This document shows, in pieces, positions 35,921 to 45,112 of a DNA stretch of 64,000 nucleotides; within the stretch, counting starts at the first letter, position 1, and every line of letters begins with the position of its first letter. Source of the DNA: Comamonas antarctica (lineage in GTDB: Bacteria > Pseudomonadota > Gammaproteobacteria > Burkholderiales > Burkholderiaceae_C); the NCBI RefSeq assembly GCF_013363755.1, contig NZ_CP054840.1, positions 2,163,501 through 2,227,500 on the forward strand. The letters run 5' to 3'. The notes beneath the pieces are model-generated. The model saw nothing but the letters and a program-made list of their open reading frames with translations. It made no database searches and was not told the origin of the DNA. Position numbers and translations under genes: made by a program.

Positions 35921-37786
35921 TCAGGACGGGACTTCCTGAGTTCGGGGGCCGCGGCGACTGGCTTCGAGCGCCGCGGTGACAGTGCGGGCGTCGTAGCTGC
36001 CGCGCAGACGACGACCCTCGACGAAGAACGTCGGCGTGGCGTGCGCACCGCTGGCGACCGCACTGGCGAGGTCGCGCTCGACACGCTCGATCACCGCGGT
36101 GCTGTCGAGATCCGCGATGAACCGTTCGACGTCGAGCCCAAGCTCGGCGGCGTAGCCGATCAGATGCTCGCGCTCCAGCGCATGCTGACGGGTGAACACG
36201 AAGTCCAGCCACGGCCAGAACATCCCCTGGTTCGCCGCTGCCTCGGACGCCCGCGCGGCAATCGGCCCGTGCGGGTGGTGCGGCAGATGGCGCACCACAT
36301 ACCGCAGGTCGTCCCCGAAGTGGGCGCGCAGATCGTCCCACGAACCGGTGGCGTGCGCACAGTACGCGCACTCGAAGTCCACGTACTCGACGAGTGTGAG
36401 CTGGGCGTCCTCCGGCCCGCGGATGTGATCGATCTCCGGATCGACCGGTGGCTCAAGCACCATCGGCAGGTCAGCGGTCTTCTCACCCCACCGCTGGGCG
36501 GCGACCTTGAAGATCAGCCACCCGAGCAACGTGGCGAACACCATCGACACGAGCACGCCGACCGTCGCCTGGCGGCCCAGGTCGGAGGTCGTGCCGAACG
36601 CGAGCCCGATGATCAGCAGCGACACGGTGAACCCGATCCCGGACAGTGCCGCACCACCGAACACGCTCCCCACCCCGACGCCCTCGGGCAGCCGGCCCAG
36701 GCCGAGACGGACGGCGACGAGAGTGATGAGCCCGATGCCCAGGAGCTTGCCGAGCACGAGCCCTGCGATGACGCCCCACGTGACTGGCGAGCCGAAGGCC
36801 TCGGCGAGCAGCCCGCCACGCACGTCCACTCCGGCGTTCGCCAAGGCGAACACCGGCACGATCAGCAGCGCCGTCGGCAGCCGCAGGAACTCGTGCAATC
36901 GCTCGTTCACCGAGATACCCCGGGACAGCCCGCAGTCCACCGCGCGGGCCGATGCGGCACTCGGAGACTGCCAGAAGTCGCGGAACAGTTGTTTTGCCGC
37001 GACGACCTTGTGACGTTGCGTCGCGTAGGCGGGGATCAGCAGCCCCGCGGCCATCCCGGCGAGAGAGGCATGGATGCCGGAGTACACGGTTGCGAGCCAC
37101 AGCACGATCACGATCAGCACATACGGCATTGCCCGCCACTGGCGGGTGCGCCCTAGCCACCACAACGCAACGAGACTGGCGAGGGCGATCAACAACGGGA
37201 CGATCCGAATCTCCTCGCTATAGACGATGCCGATGATGGACACGGCGAGGAAGTCATCGACCACGGTCAGGGTGAGCAGGAACACGCGCAACTGACCGGA
37301 TAGCCGCGGGCCGACGATCGCCAGGGTGCCCAGCATGAATGCCGTATCGGTGCCGACCACCGCCCCCCACCCGTGCAGGCCCTCACTTCCGGCCAGCCCC
37401 ACGATCAGGACATACACCAGCGCGGGAAGCACGACACCTGCGACACCCGCGATCAGAGCGAGACGGGCACGGCTGCGGTCCCTGAGCGATCCGTGGGCAA
37501 ACTCCTGACGCACCTCCAGGCCGATCAGGAAGAAGAAGACCACCATCAGGCCGTCGTTGACCCAGTGATGCAGATCCATGTGCAGGCCCAGCGGCCCGAA
37601 GTCAAACCCGACGTCCAGGTGCCACAACGCGAAATAGGCATCGGATAGCGGCGAGTTCGCCCACGCCAGCGCCACGACCGTGACGATCACCAGCAGCACC
37701 GCAGCACCAGACTCCGTGCGCAGATAGCGGGCAACGCGTCCCCGGCTGATATTCGCCGAGGATGCACCGAAAGAAGTGGCTGACAT
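35921..37786 (-). CDS. nhaA: NhaA-type Na+/H+ antiporter fused to a DsbA-like domain
   Basis: The 621-aa protein has an N-terminal NhaA antiporter (about residues 20-420) with GTDTAFMLGTLAIVGPRL and the ion-binding aspartate pair in LTVVDDFLAVS. This is followed by a C-terminal thioredoxin/DsbA domain with CAYC in VEYVDFECAYC and a cis-proline GAHATPTFF. NhaA-DsbA fusions are known mainly from actinobacteria, so the gene may have come from there. A plausible role is cytoplasmic pH control while formate builds up, which is inference. It lies between rarA and uvrA on the same strand. Confidence 0.9.
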   Translation of the reverse strand: MSATSFGASSANISRGRVARYLRTESGAAVLLVIVTVVALAWANSPLSDAYFALWHLDVGFDFGPLGLHMDLHHWVNDGLMVVFFFLIGLEVRQEFAHGSLRDRSRARLALIAGVAGVVLPALVYVLIVGLAGSEGLHGWGAVVGTDTAFMLGTLAIVGPRLSGQLRVFLLTLTVVDDFLAVSIIGIVYSEEIRIVPLLIALASLVALWWLGRTRQWRAMPYVLIVIVLWLATVYSGIHASLAGMAAGLLIPAYATQRHKVVAAKQLFRDFWQSPSAASARAVDCGLSRGISVNERLHEFLRLPTALLIVPVFALANAGVDVRGGLLAEAFGSPVTWGVIAGLVLGKLLGIGLITLVAVRLGLGRLPEGVGVGSVFGGAALSGIGFTVSLLIIGLAFGTTSDLGRQATVGVLVSMVFATLLGWLIFKVAAQRWGEKTADLPMVLEPPVDPEIDHIRGPEDAQLTLVEYVDFECAYCAHATGSWDDLRAHFGDDLRYVVRHLPHHPHGPIAARASEAAANQGMFWPWLDFVFTRQHALEREHLIGYAAELGLDVERFIADLDSTAVIERVERDLASAVASGAHATPTFFVEGRRLRGSYDARTVTAALEASRRGPRTQEVPS

Positions 37787-37812
37787 GTTCTTATCCTGTT
37801 CCTGTAGTTCGT
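37758..37812 (-). repeat. Leader and first codons of nhaA, copy of the uvrA leader
   Basis: It contains ACGAACTACAGG, a tandem AACAGG, the nhaA ATG and the TTCTTTCGGTG codons. See 35867-35915 for the other copy. The shared part covers the ribosome-binding region (ACAGGATAA) and the first coding bases, so both genes use the same translation start signal. Confidence 0.8.
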
Positions 37813-37846
37813 GAAGTCGCGATGAGCCGGTTTCGGAGGCGACCGG

Positions 37847-39160
37847 TCAGGCGTCCGCCTCTGGCAGCGTCCCATCATCCAGCGAGCGCAGCCAAGTAAG
37901 CCTTTCTCCCAGCCTGCGCTCAACACCTCTGTCCGTTGGCTGATACCAGCCCGGCCGCGCCACGCCCTCGGGAAAGTAGCTTTGCCCAGCGGCATAGCCG
38001 TTGGGCTCGTCATGGGCGTAGCGGTAGCCTTCGTGATACCCCATCTGCTGCATCAGCTTCGTCGGCGCATTGCGAAGATGGAGAGGCACAGGCAGGGAGC
38101 CGCTGTTCTTGACGAAGGCCTTCGCCTTGTTCCAGGCGGCATAGGCAGCGTTCGACTTGGGGGCGGCAGCAAGGTAGGTCGCTGCGTGGGCAATCGGTAT
38201 TTCGCCTTCGGGGGAACCCAGCCTCTCATAAGCCAGCGCGGCATTGAGCGCCAGTTGCAGCGCCTGCGGGTCGGCATTGCCGATGTCTTCGCTGGCCACT
38301 ACCACCATGCGGCGGGTCACCTGGCTGACGTCGCCGCTACCGTCGAGGATGCGGGCCAGCCAATACAGGGCCGCATCAGGGTCGGAGCCCCGTAGCGACT
38401 TGTGGAAGGCTGAGAGCTGCCAGTAGAACTCGTCGCCGCCCTTGTCGAACCTGCGCAGCGATGGACTGGTGGACAGCCTGGCGAACTCGCCATCGACCAC
38501 GGTCTTGCCAGCGCCCGACGCAGCATTCGTCACCTGCTCAAGCAGATTGAGGAAGCGCCTGCCATCGCCATCGGCAAAGCCCTTGAGCAGATCCAGCGCG
38601 TCCGCGTCCAACGTGACGCCCTGGAGATGCGGCAGTGCGCGTTCGTAGAGCTGGTTCAGTTCGTCGCCGGACAGCGGTTCGAGGGTATAGACCTGCGCGC
38701 GCGAGAGCAGAGCGGAATTGACCGCCAGCCCCGGATGCTCGGTCGTCCCCCCCACCAGGGTCAGGAGCCCCGACTCGACATGGGGCAGTAGGGCATCCTG
38801 CTGCGCCTTGTTGAAGCGGTGGATCTCATCGACGAAAAGCACCGTCGATCGACCATGGTTGTCCAGTTCTGCCTGGGCCTCGTCGATGGCTTGCCGGATG
38901 TCCTTCACCCCGGCAAGCACGGCCGAGATGGCGATGAATCGGCTGTCGGTCGCACTGGCGGCCAGGCGCCCCAAGGTGGTCTTGCCCACGCCTGGCGGCC
39001 CCCAGAGGATGAACGAGTGCAACTTGCCCGCCTCGAACGCGAGACGAAGCGGCTTGCCGGGGCCGAGCAAGTGCCGTTGCCCGACGAATTCATCCAGCGT
39101 CTTGGGCCGCAGGAGTTCGGCCAAGGGAGGCTTGGGCTTTGTCGTGAATAGATCGGTCAA
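37847..39160 (-). CDS. rarA: Replication-associated recombination protein RarA (MgsA)
   Basis: The 437-aa AAA+ ATPase of the RarA/WRNIP1 family acts at stalled replication forks. An N-terminal LRPKTLDEFVGQRHLLGPGKP is followed by Walker A GPPGVGKTTLG, Walker B VLFVDEIHRFNKAQQ and the C-terminal tetramerisation region with GSDPDAALYWLARIL and GYRYAHDEPNGYA. The start codon is TTG at 39160 with GGAGAGGAAC directly before it. A chromosomal rarA is expected elsewhere, so this is probably a second copy. Its place in the formaldehyde run fits a role with DNA-protein crosslinks. Confidence 0.93.
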   Translation of the reverse strand: MTDLFTTKPKPPLAELLRPKTLDEFVGQRHLLGPGKPLRLAFEAGKLHSFILWGPPGVGKTTLGRLAASATDSRFIAISAVLAGVKDIRQAIDEAQAELDNHGRSTVLFVDEIHRFNKAQQDALLPHVESGLLTLVGGTTEHPGLAVNSALLSRAQVYTLEPLSGDELNQLYERALPHLQGVTLDADALDLLKGFADGDGRRFLNLLEQVTNAASGAGKTVVDGEFARLSTSPSLRRFDKGGDEFYWQLSAFHKSLRGSDPDAALYWLARILDGSGDVSQVTRRMVVVASEDIGNADPQALQLALNAALAYERLGSPEGEIPIAHAATYLAAAPKSNAAYAAWNKAKAFVKNSGSLPVPLHLRNAPTKLMQQMGYHEGYRYAHDEPNGYAAGQSYFPEGVARPGWYQPTDRGVERRLGERLTWLRSLDDGTLPEADA

Positions 39161-39211
39161 GTTCCTCTCCCTGGCATTTCTAATAGTTGACGTTCCGATA
39201 AGGTGGGCACC

Positions 39212-40519
39212 TCAATCCAGAGAGCCGGATTTATCCAACGCCGTGGGCTCTTTGTCGCTAATCGCATGCATGATGATGCGAGAGCCGCGGTAGCCGATGC
39301 TATGGTTCCATACCCAGCTCAACGCGACGCTGAGACGATTTCGCGTACCGATCAGAAAGTAGATATGCGCGAGCTTCCAGATCCACCACGCAAAGGCTCC
39401 ACGCAGCTTAACCCGCCCCATGTCAATTACGGCCAGGCTGCGGCCGATGGTGGCCAGGTTCCCCTGATGCCGGTATTTGAAAGGCCCGTCAGCGAGCTTG
39501 CCTTTCAAACGCCGTCCAATGAGGTTGGCGACGTACTTGCCTTGCTGTTTGGCGGCGGGGGCGATGCCCGGTACGGACTTCCCATCGGCCATGGTGCACG
39601 AGGCGGTATCGCCGATGGCGAAGACCTCCGGGCGGCCGGCCACCGTCAGGTCGGGACCAACGACCACTCGACCCGCACGATCAGACGCAGCACCCAGCCA
39701 GCGGGCCGCGGGAGACGCCTGGACCCCGGCGGCCCAGACGATGGTCTTGGCCGAAAGGGGCTTGCCGCCATACACCACGCCGTCGGCCGAGCATTCGGTG
39801 ACCGGCGTACCCAGCACGACCTCGACCCCGAGCTTTTCGAGTGCTTGGCGCGTATAGGCCGACAGATCCTCTGGAAAGACGGACAACAGACGCGGGCCCG
39901 CCTCGATCAGTACAACCCGCGACGTGCTCGGGTCAATCGAGCGGAAGTCACGCGCCAGCGTGTCTCGCGCCAGCTCGGCGATGGTTCCGGCCAATTCAAC
40001 CCCGGTGGGACCACCACCGATGATGACGAACGTCTGCAGCGCGGCACGCTGCTGAGGATCGCTCGTGCGCTCGGCCTCCTCGAAGGCCGCGAGAATTCGG
40101 CCTCGAATGGTCGTGGCATCTTCCAGCGTCTTCAACCCCGGCGCGAAAGCCCCCCATTCGTCGTGTCCGAAATAGGCATGGGTAGCACCTGTCGCGAGTA
40201 CGAGCGTGTCGTAGGTTTGGCGCGAGCCATTGTTGAGAATGACCTGACGCGCGTCCTGGTCGATACCTTCCACTTCCGCCATCAAGGTGTTCACTTCCGG
40301 GCGATTGCGGAAGAGATAGCGAATAGGCCAGGCGATCTCGGATGTCGAAAGTGACGCCCCTGCAACCTGGTAAAGCAAGGGTTGGAACAGGTGATGATTG
40401 CGCCGATCGATGATCGTCACATCGACCTCGGCACCAGCAAGCTGGTTGGCAACCTCGATCCCGCCGAAGCCCGCTCCGATAATGACGACGTGATGTCGAT
40501 TTTTGGAGGTCTTTGTCAT
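39212..40519 (-). CDS. ndh: Type II NADH dehydrogenase-like FAD oxidoreductase
   Basis: The 435-aa protein has two Rossmann motifs: FAD-binding VVIIGAGFGGIEVANQLAG at the N-terminus and NADH-binding FVIIGGGPTGVELAGTIAEL near residue 165. The FAD-closing VFAIGDTAS and a C-terminal amphipathic/membrane segment (AFAWWIWKLAHIYFLIG) follow. It resembles NDH-2, which passes electrons from NADH to quinone without pumping protons. It lies 18 bp after fghA and could reoxidise the NADH made by formaldehyde dehydrogenases. The ATG has a GAGGAG site. Confidence 0.87.
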   Translation of the reverse strand: MTKTSKNRHHVVIIGAGFGGIEVANQLAGAEVDVTIIDRRNHHLFQPLLYQVAGASLSTSEIAWPIRYLFRNRPEVNTLMAEVEGIDQDARQVILNNGSRQTYDTLVLATGATHAYFGHDEWGAFAPGLKTLEDATTIRGRILAAFEEAERTSDPQQRAALQTFVIIGGGPTGVELAGTIAELARDTLARDFRSIDPSTSRVVLIEAGPRLLSVFPEDLSAYTRQALEKLGVEVVLGTPVTECSADGVVYGGKPLSAKTIVWAAGVQASPAARWLGAASDRAGRVVVGPDLTVAGRPEVFAIGDTASCTMADGKSVPGIAPAAKQQGKYVANLIGRRLKGKLADGPFKYRHQGNLATIGRSLAVIDMGRVKLRGAFAWWIWKLAHIYFLIGTRNRLSVALSWVWNHSIGYRGSRIIMHAISDKEPTALDKSGSLD

Positions 40520-40537
40520 GACCTGATCTCCTCTCTC

Positions 40538-41368
40538 TCAGCGTTTCAGCGCCGATGCGTGGTGTGCCATATGCTCGCCAATGAAACTGGCAATGAAGTA
40601 GTAGCTGTGGTCGTAGCCCGGGCGCAGATTCAACGTGAGCGGGTGTCCCGTCTCGTCGCAGGCTTTGCGCAGCAGATCGGGCTGAAGCTGACTCTCCAGG
40701 AACTCGTCGCCCAAGCCCTGATCCACCAGCAGCGGCAGACGCTCCTGCACGGTGCGAATCAGCTCCACGGTGTCGTACTGCTTCCACGCCTCCCGGTCGC
40801 TACCCAGATACGCCTCGAAGGCCTTGTGTCCCCAGGGAACCTGGGTGGGAGCGACGATGGGCGAGAAGGCCGAGACGCTGCGATAACGGCCCGGGTTTCG
40901 CAGGGCGATGACCAAAGCACCGTGTCCCCCCATGGAGTGGCCGCTGATGCTCCGCTCCGCTGTCACGGGAAAGTGGGCCTCGATCAGCGCCGGTAGTTCC
41001 TGCACGACGTAGTCATACATCCGATGATTCGCAGCCCAGGGTTCCTGTGTGGCGTTGACGTAGAAACCCGCCCCCTGTCCGAGGTCATAGGCGGGATCGT
41101 CGGCAACGCTTTCGCCGCGAGCGCTGCTATCGGGCGCGACGACGGCAATGCCATGTTCGGCTGCGTAGCGCTGGACGGCGGACTTGGTGATGAAGTTCTG
41201 CTCGGTGCAGGTGAGGCCTGAAAGCCAGTACAGCACCGGCACCTTGCCGTGCTGTGCCTGCGGAGGCAGATAGACGCCGACTTTCATCGTGCAACCGAGC
41301 GTCGTGGATTCATGCTGATAAACGTCCTGCCAACCATCAAAGCTGGCGTGATGTTCGATGCGTTCCAT
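40538..41368 (-). CDS. fghA: S-formylglutathione hydrolase
   Basis: The 276-aa alpha/beta hydrolase of the esterase D family has the nucleophile elbow SGHSMGGHGAL. Other family blocks are YWLSGLTCTEQNFITKS, APDSSARGESV and the histidine end GYDHSYYFIASFIGEHM. It cleaves S-formylglutathione, the product of FrmA, to formate and glutathione in the cytoplasm. TAGGAG precedes the ATG. It is cotranscribed with the FrmA and NDH-2 genes. Confidence 0.95.
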   Translation of the reverse strand: MERIEHHASFDGWQDVYQHESTTLGCTMKVGVYLPPQAQHGKVPVLYWLSGLTCTEQNFITKSAVQRYAAEHGIAVVAPDSSARGESVADDPAYDLGQGAGFYVNATQEPWAANHRMYDYVVQELPALIEAHFPVTAERSISGHSMGGHGALVIALRNPGRYRSVSAFSPIVAPTQVPWGHKAFEAYLGSDREAWKQYDTVELIRTVQERLPLLVDQGLGDEFLESQLQPDLLRKACDETGHPLTLNLRPGYDHSYYFIASFIGEHMAHHASALKR

Positions 41369-41426
41369 GGTGTTCTCCTATGTTCAAAGGAACGGCGCAG
41401 CTCTCGCGCGCCAGGACGGCAGCTCG

Positions 41427-42761
41427 TCAGGAAGATTTCTCTTCCGCTGCCGTGTCGCCGTGGGCGTGTCTGATCCTGCGCACGATCCACCAGATCGTCA
41501 GCATCACCGCAGGCACCAGAACCGCCATCACCGGCGCCACGCTGTCGTGAACCATCGGAATGCCCTTGAGCAAGTAGCCGAGAAGACTCACGACGTAATA
41601 AGAAATTGCCGCGACCGAGAGGCCTTCGACGGTTTGCTGAAGGCGCAATTGCATCTTGGCCCGGTTGTTCATCGAAGCCAGCAGATCGCGGTTCTGGCGT
41701 TCAAGCTCGACGTCGATCCAGGAACGCAGCAACGCGATGGCCCGGGTCAGCTTGTCGGAGAGCTTGGTCTGGCGCTCCTTTACGGATTGGCATGTCCGCA
41801 TGGCGGGAGCGATGCGACGCTGCAGGAAATCCGCCCAGGTGCAGTACCCGGATACGGCCTCTTCCGCAAGCGCTGCCAGCCTTTCCTCGACGATCTCGTA
41901 GTAGGCACGGCTGGCGCCGAAGCGATAGAGATTCGCCGCAACGCCAGCTTCCAGCTCGGCAGCCAGGCCGGTCAATTCGGACAGCAGCACGTCGCTGTCG
42001 CGCCGTTCCACCAAGCTCGTACACATCTCGTCGGTGATCGCCGCAAGGCGCGACTCCATGCGTCGCAGTTCCGACGTCATCGATCGTGTCAACGGCAGGG
42101 ACAGCAACGCCAAGGTGCGGTAAGTCTCGATCTCCAGCAGACGTTGAGCCAGCGCACCCGCCCGCGCCGGGGTCAAATCGCGGGCCAGGACGAGGATCTG
42201 CGTCAGGCCATCCGCATCCTGTCGGAAATCGGTCAGGATGGCGGCAGAGCCGTTCTCCACCAGCGAGTAGCACAGGCTGGCAGGATCGAAGCGATCGACC
42301 TCCTTCTCCGTTTCCGGCGTCCACGGAAGAAGTCTCAAACGGATGCCGGATACGACCGGGCCGGGAGGAACAAATCCATGCTTGAACGGATTTTCGCCGC
42401 ACGGCTCTCCCGTCTCGGAATCTAGGGAAGCGCACCAGAGATACGTCGAGAACTCGGTGTGCTTTTCGCAGTGCAGGTCTCCTTCATCCCATGTCACACC
42501 GTGGAGCGGCGTAGCATGGTCGGGCTCGGCAACGCCGAAGCGATGAGACAACTCGCTCATCGCCATCTGATCCCTGGCCTGGTCGCCTTCGGTCATGAAA
42601 GCGAGCTGCAATATGCCGCGAGGGGCCTGAATCAAGAGATGCGGGCGCGCATGCACTTCCCCCACGGCGGCAGCACGATCGGTGTAGGCCGGCATGCCGT
42701 ACACGGTGGCGGTCGGGGCAGGTTGTACGGTCGTCGTATTGATGTTGGCCGGCTCTTTCAT
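41427..42761 (-). CDS. DUF3422-family membrane-associated protein
   Basis: The start at ATG 42761, after ATGAGGT, gives 444 aa. The N-terminal EVHARPHLLIQAPRGILQLAF segment and LSHRFGVAEPDHATPLHGV are hallmarks of DUF3422. A helical middle follows, and the last 80 residues hold two membrane segments (AAISYYVVSLLGYLLKGI and VAPVMAVLVPAVMLTIWWIV). The function is unknown. The family is often found next to formaldehyde-detoxification genes, which fits its place between VOC and fghA. Confidence 0.87.
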   Translation of the reverse strand: MKEPANINTTTVQPAPTATVYGMPAYTDRAAAVGEVHARPHLLIQAPRGILQLAFMTEGDQARDQMAMSELSHRFGVAEPDHATPLHGVTWDEGDLHCEKHTEFSTYLWCASLDSETGEPCGENPFKHGFVPPGPVVSGIRLRLLPWTPETEKEVDRFDPASLCYSLVENGSAAILTDFRQDADGLTQILVLARDLTPARAGALAQRLLEIETYRTLALLSLPLTRSMTSELRRMESRLAAITDEMCTSLVERRDSDVLLSELTGLAAELEAGVAANLYRFGASRAYYEIVEERLAALAEEAVSGYCTWADFLQRRIAPAMRTCQSVKERQTKLSDKLTRAIALLRSWIDVELERQNRDLLASMNNRAKMQLRLQQTVEGLSVAAISYYVVSLLGYLLKGIPMVHDSVAPVMAVLVPAVMLTIWWIVRRIRHAHGDTAAEEKSS

Positions 42762-42807
42762 AACGACCTCATTTCTTCTTGGTTGAAAAACACGCTTCAA
42801 AGCAAAT

Positions 42808-42842
42808 GCCCGCAGCCATGCGTTTCGCACATGGCTGCGGGC
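42808..42842 (-). terminator. Strong hairpin between VOC and DUF3422 genes
   Basis: Perfect 13-bp arms (GCCCGCAGCCATG and its inverse) enclose a 9-nt loop. On the transcribed strand, ATTTGCTTT follows and then a T-rich stretch near GTTTTTC. It could be a partial terminator or an mRNA-stabilising stem that sets expression steps within the run. Confidence 0.55.
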
Positions 42843-42943
42843 CGATCTTCATGAGTAGGCACCGCTCTACACGGTCCGTCTAATAGGCTCGCCGTGTAGA
42901 GGCTTGTGCTGACCCTTTCAGAACGCCCTCAGCTTCCTAGCTT

Positions 42944-43342
42944 TCAGACGAAGGTGTACGAGCAGACCTTGTTGCCCGCCGGATCACGCAGGTAGGCCGC
43001 ATAGGCACCCGGCAGGTGACCACGTGCGCCAGGCTGGCCCTCGTCGGTGCCGCCTGCGGCAAGGCCGGCGGCGTGGAAGGCATCCACTTCGGCGGGAGTG
43101 GCGGCAGCAAAGCCGATCGTCACGCCGTTGCTGGAAGGCGCTTCACCATTGCCCGGACGGGCGATGATGAAAGCCGGCTTTTCGCGACCGAAAAGCACCC
43201 ATCCGTTGCCGAAAGGACCGAGGTTCTTGATGCCGAGAGCACCCAGAGCGGCGTCATAGAACGCGGCCGACTTCTGGACGTCGGCGGCGCCGATGAAGAC
43301 GTGCGAGAAGATGCCGTCGCCGGAAATGACAGGATTGGACAT
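42944..43342 (-). CDS. VOC-family (glyoxalase-like) protein
   Basis: The 132-aa single VOC module starts with SHVFIGAADVQKSAAFYDAAL and ends with YAAYLRDPAGNKVCSYTFV. The motifs are those of small glyoxalase/bleomycin-resistance-like proteins. The substrate is unknown. It lies 43 bp after frmA, so a role with glutathione adducts of aldehydes is plausible but unproven. Confidence 0.87.
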   Translation of the reverse strand: MSNPVISGDGIFSHVFIGAADVQKSAAFYDAALGALGIKNLGPFGNGWVLFGREKPAFIIARPGNGEAPSSNGVTIGFAAATPAEVDAFHAAGLAAGGTDEGQPGARGHLPGAYAAYLRDPAGNKVCSYTFV

Positions 43343-43385
43343 GGTTAATTTCCTTGGTGGTTGGTTTTGAATGGAGAGTGGGCGA

Positions 43386-44519
<1,134 letters not shown>

Positions 44520-44554
44520 CTAAATTTGCCCTCACCGAGGGCACCCTGGTGCCT

Positions 44555-44830
44555 CTACCGCAGATAGGAGCGGACGATAGAGATGGTCTCGTCAATGGAC
44601 TTGTTCTGCGAATCGCTCCTGATGTCACTACGGGGAAACTCTTCCCGCAGATAGCTCTCCAGAACGGTCGCCATCAATCCGTTGACTGCCCCACGAACGG
44701 CCGCAAGCTGCTGAAGAATTGCAGGGCATTCCGCACCTGCATCGAGCGCTTGCTCAAGAGTCGCGACCTGACCTTTGATGCGCCGGATGCGCGTCAGGGC
44801 TTGCTTCTTTTCTTCCGGGCTATGTGGCAT
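44555..44830 (-). CDS. frmR: Formaldehyde-responsive repressor FrmR
   Basis: The start at ATG 44830 gives 91 aa that align closely with the CsoR/RcnR-type Frm[10 protein letters not shown] at the N-terminus, Pro2 and Cys35 in [10 protein letters not shown], then [19 protein letters not shown]. In known FrmR, formaldehyde bridges Pro2 and Cys35 and releases DNA; both residues are here. A longer N-terminal frame is ignored because it crosses the operator. It is the first gene of the formaldehyde run. Confidence 0.95.
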   Translation of the reverse strand: MPHSPEEKKQALTRIRRIKGQVATLEQALDAGAECPAILQQLAAVRGAVNGLMATVLESYLREEFPRSDIRSDSQNKSIDETISIVRSYLR

Positions 44831-44869
44831 CGAACACCTCTCAACTTGGGTACACCGCCGCATTATACA

Positions 44870-44886
44870 ATACTCCCCCATAGTAT
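44870..44886 (-). promoter_or_regulatory. FrmR operator
   Basis: On the minus strand it reads ATACTATGGGGGAGTAT, a G-tract flanked by inverted ATACT/AGTAT arms. This is the operator form of CsoR/RcnR/FrmR repressors. It is centred about 48 bp upstream of the frmR start. Confidence 0.8.
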
Positions 44887-44966
44887 ATGCGGCCGAACTT
44901 CGCCACAAATTCTGTGCTCTTCGAGCACTCTTACAGGCTAGTACAGGTTTGTTCCCAAGAAGCGCA

Positions 44967-44990
44967 AAATATTCAAATCAATGAATATTT
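44967..44990. promoter_or_regulatory. Inverted repeat AAATATTC-N8-GAATATTT upstream of frmR
   Basis: Perfect 8-bp arms with an 8-nt spacer lie in an AT-rich stretch between the FrmR operator and the 71-bp element. It may be a regulator site or part of the promoter. No equivalent is seen upstream of fdhA. Confidence 0.45.
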
Positions 44991-45002
44991 CTTGCATGTA
45001 CC

Positions 45003-45073
45003 GACAGCATCGGGGCAAGTTCAAAACTGGTCAAACTGGAAAAATCTATGCGCAGATAGACATGATCTATCTA
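45003..45073 (-). promoter_or_regulatory. 71-bp shared regulatory element, copy 1 (upstream of frmR)
   Basis: Read on the minus strand, towards frmR, it matches 52710-52780 at 62 of 71 positions without gaps. It begins with an inverted repeat AGATAG-N7-CTATCT that fits the T-N11-A rule for LysR-type regulators, followed by a conserved CATAGAT and a TTGACC-N17-GATGCT pair. The arms are identical in both copies, while two of the seven spacer bases differ. The element ends 172 bp before the frmR start. Confidence 0.75.
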
Positions 45074-45112
45074 AGCCGACTCATCGAGCTGAAGCTATCA
45101 AGATGAGACCGG

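Noticed and set aside
44831..44908. Longer FrmR with 26 extra N-terminal residues
   Set aside because: The extra part would cross the operator. The start at 44830 puts Pro2 and Cys35 in the positions known to react with formaldehyde.
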